DNA from: Pseudomonas benzenivorans
GTDB lineage: Bacteria; Pseudomonadota; Gammaproteobacteria; Pseudomonadales; Pseudomonadaceae
Direction of reading: 5' to 3'
DNA: 64,000 nt
Assembly: GCF_024397895.1 (NCBI RefSeq)
Contig: NZ_CP073346.1
Coordinates: 1,488,001-1,552,000, forward strand
Positions within the stretch are counted from its first letter, which is position 1, and the number at the start of each line of letters is the position of its first letter. The notes below the pieces were generated by a model. The model had not been told where the DNA came from. It made no database searches and saw only the letters and a program-made list of their open reading frames with translations. Below, piece after piece: positions 62,272 to 64,000 of the stretch. The translations under genes and the position numbers were made by a program.

Positions 62272-64000
62272 ATGACCAACAACCTGAAGTTCAGCCACAA
62301 GATTCTGCTTGCCGCCTCACTGGTGGTGATCGCGGCCTTCTCCCTGTTCACCCTGTACAACGATTACCTGCAGCGCAACGCCATTCGCGCCAACCTGGAG
62401 AACTACCTGCACGAAATGGGTGAGGTGACCGCCGGCACCATTCAGAACTGGCTGTCCGGCCGCATTCTGCTGGTCGAGAGCACGGCCCAGTCGATCAGCC
62501 GCGACGCGTCGAACGACAAGGTCGTGAGCCTGCTCGAGCAGCGCGCACTGACCTCGACCTTCGCCTTCGCCTACCTGGGCGGCGGCGATGGCAACTTCAC
62601 CTCACGTCCGGAAAGCGATCTGCCAGAGGGTTATGATCCGCGCACCCGCCCCTGGTACAAGGACGCCGTGGCCGCCGGCGGCACCACGCTCACCGAGCCC
62701 TACATGGATGCCTCCACCAACGAGCTGACCATTACTATCGCCACGCCGGCGCAACCGGCCGGCGTAGTCGGCGGCGACCTGGGTCTCAGCACCCTGGTCG
62801 AGCTGATCAACTCGCTGGACTTCAACGGCATCGGCTACGCATTTCTGGTCAGCGCCGATGGCACCATCCTCGTGCACCCGGACCAGACCCTGGTCATGAA
62901 GAGCCTCACGGACGTGTTTCCGCAGGCCACGCCGCGGATCAGCGGCGACTTCAGCGAGACCGAAGTGGAAGGCGACACCCGCATCTTCACCTTTACCCCG
63001 GTCAAGGGCCTGCCCTCGGTCTCCTGGTACATCGGCCTGTCCATCGACAAGGCCAAGGCCTACGCGATGCTCAGCGAGTTCCGCGCCTCGGCCATCGTCG
63101 CCACCCTGATCGCGGTGGTGCTGATCATCCTGCTGCTGAGCATGCTGATCCGCGTGCTGATGCAACCGCTGCGCGTGATGGGCAAGGCCATGCAGGACAT
63201 CGCCCAAGGCGAAGGTGACCTGACCAAGCGCCTGACAATCCACTCCAATGACGAGATCGGCGAACTGGCCAAGGCCTTCAACCGTTTCGTCGAGCGGATT
63301 CACGCCTCGATCCGCGAAGTGTCTTCGGCCACCCTGCAGGTCAACGAGGTCGCCAAACTGGTGGTCAACGCCTCCAACTCCTCCATGCTCAACTCCGACG
63401 AGCAGGCCAGCCGCACCAACAGCGTGGCCGCCGCGATCAACGAACTGGGCGCCGCTGCCCAGGAGATCGCCCGCAACGCCGCCGACGCCTCGACCCAGGC
63501 GTCCGATGCCCGCGGCCAGGCCGAGGACGGCCGCCAAGTGGTGGAACAGACGATTCGCGCGATGAACGACCTGTCGAGCAAGATCAGCAGCTCCTGTGTG
63601 CACATCGAAACCCTGAACAGCAAGACGGTGAACATCGGCCAGATCCTCGAGGTAATCAAGAGCATCTCCCAGCAGACCAACCTGCTGGCGCTCAACGCCG
63701 CCATCGAGGCGGCCCGGGCCGGCGAGGCCGGGCGCGGCTTCGCCGTGGTCGCCGACGAGGTGCGCAACCTGGCCCACCGGACCCAGGAGTCGGCCCAGGA
63801 AATCGAGCAGATGATCGAAGAACTGCAGGTCGGCTCCCGCGAATCGGTCACCACCATGACCGAGAGCCAGCGCTATAGCGAGGAAAGCGTGGAGATCGCC
63901 AATCAGGCCGGCCAACGCCTGAGCAGCGTGACCCTGCGCATCGGCGAGATCGACGGCATGAATCAGTCGGTGGCCACCGCCACCGAGGAGCAGACCTCGG
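62272..64000 (+). CDS. methyl-accepting chemotaxis protein with dCACHE domain, 3' truncated
   Basis: At least 576 residues, running off the window. N-terminal membrane span ([19 protein letters not shown]), periplasmic dCACHE domain, second span ([20 protein letters not shown]), HAMP ([20 protein letters not shown]) and the signalling tip motif ([20 protein letters not shown]). The dCACHE domain has the amino-acid-binding pattern Y121-x4-R126-x-W128-Y129, then Y144-x-D146 and D169. So it should sense amino acids, in the style of P. aeruginosa PctA-type receptors. It is divergent from the DUF853 gene. Confidence 0.93.
   Translation, partial: MTNNLKFSHKILLAASLVVIAAFSLFTLYNDYLQRNAIRANLENYLHEMGEVTAGTIQNWLSGRILLVESTAQSISRDASNDKVVSLLEQRALTSTFAFAYLGGGDGNFTSRPESDLPEGYDPRTRPWYKDAVAAGGTTLTEPYMDASTNELTITIATPAQPAGVVGGDLGLSTLVELINSLDFNGIGYAFLVSADGTILVHPDQTLVMKSLTDVFPQATPRISGDFSETEVEGDTRIFTFTPVKGLPSVSWYIGLSIDKAKAYAMLSEFRASAIVATLIAVVLIILLLSMLIRVLMQPLRVMGKAMQDIAQGEGDLTKRLTIHSNDEIGELAKAFNRFVERIHASIREVSSATLQVNEVAKLVVNASNSSMLNSDEQASRTNSVAAAINELGAAAQEIARNAADASTQASDARGQAEDGRQVVEQTIRAMNDLSSKISSSCVHIETLNSKTVNIGQILEVIKSISQQTNLLALNAAIEAARAGEAGRGFAVVADEVRNLAHRTQESAQEIEQMIEELQVGSRESVTTMTESQRYSEESVEIANQAGQRLSSVTLRIGEIDGMNQSVATATEEQTS

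Overview
The window is 64 kb of GC-rich chromosomal DNA, about two thirds G+C by eye. Its gene families and order point to a Pseudomonas-group gammaproteobacterium. The strongest clues are a catabolic glycine cleavage/serine cluster (gcvH, gcvP, glyA, sdaA, gcvT) of the kind called gcs2 in P. aeruginosa, and a leucine dehydrogenase next to 2-oxoacid dehydrogenase E1alpha, E1beta and E2 genes. Other clues are a LexA-controlled yebG and a typical set of LysR, AraC, GntR and MocR regulators. I recognised no rRNA, tRNA, CRISPR array, insertion sequence, phage gene or plasmid gene. Both ends cut a gene: an HlyD-type adaptor on the left and a chemoreceptor on the right.

Layout. 1-5.3 kb holds accessory metabolism: adaptor fragment, cytoplasmic trypsin-like protease, LysR, GST, DJ-1/PfpI protein, ribbon-helix-helix protein and FrnE/DsbA-like oxidoreductase. 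5.4-11.6 kb is a minus-strand five-gene catabolic locus: FAD oxidoreductase, BCCT carrier, two divergent enolase-superfamily proteins and a GntR regulator. I cannot assign its substrate, and it is the best candidate here for an undescribed pathway. 12.1-17.2 kb holds katG, then a divergent LysR/MFS-exporter pair. 17.4-25.5 kb holds a conserved hypothetical, an MscS-like channel paired with an unknown protein, AraC, a SWIM-SNF2 helicase, psiE and a YbaK-type deacylase. 25.7-29.8 kb is a histidine kinase/HD-GYP two-component pair beside a periplasmic binding protein. 29.9-39.7 kb holds yebG, an aminotransferase, a methyltransferase, a UvrD-like helicase, azlCD with LysR, and an NDH-2-like oxidoreductase divergent from a MocR regulator. 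40.1-47.0 kb is the leucine dehydrogenase/2-oxoacid dehydrogenase group, then a transglutaminase-like protein and an amine-oxidase-like flavoprotein.

47.1-56.3 kb is the glycine/serine unit gcvH-gcvP-agcS-glyA-sdaA-gcvT. It reads as one route: a sodium symporter imports glycine or alanine, the P/H/T proteins and SHMT turn glycine into serine, and SdaA deaminates serine to pyruvate. A sigma-54 promoter and three 18-bp palindromes lie upstream, which fits enhancer-dependent control of the GcsR type. 56.5-64 kb holds a PAS-GAF-GGDEF cyclase, an M14 carboxypeptidase, an SRPBCC protein, a small conserved protein behind an AT-rich leader with a large hairpin, a DUF853 ATPase and a dCACHE chemoreceptor with an amino-acid-binding motif.

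Several hairpin elements (15-bp, 11-bp and 18-bp arms) sit between operon genes and share a G(T/G)GGGTGCGC-type core, which suggests a dispersed intergenic repeat family. All functions are inferred from reading the sequence. No database search was run.
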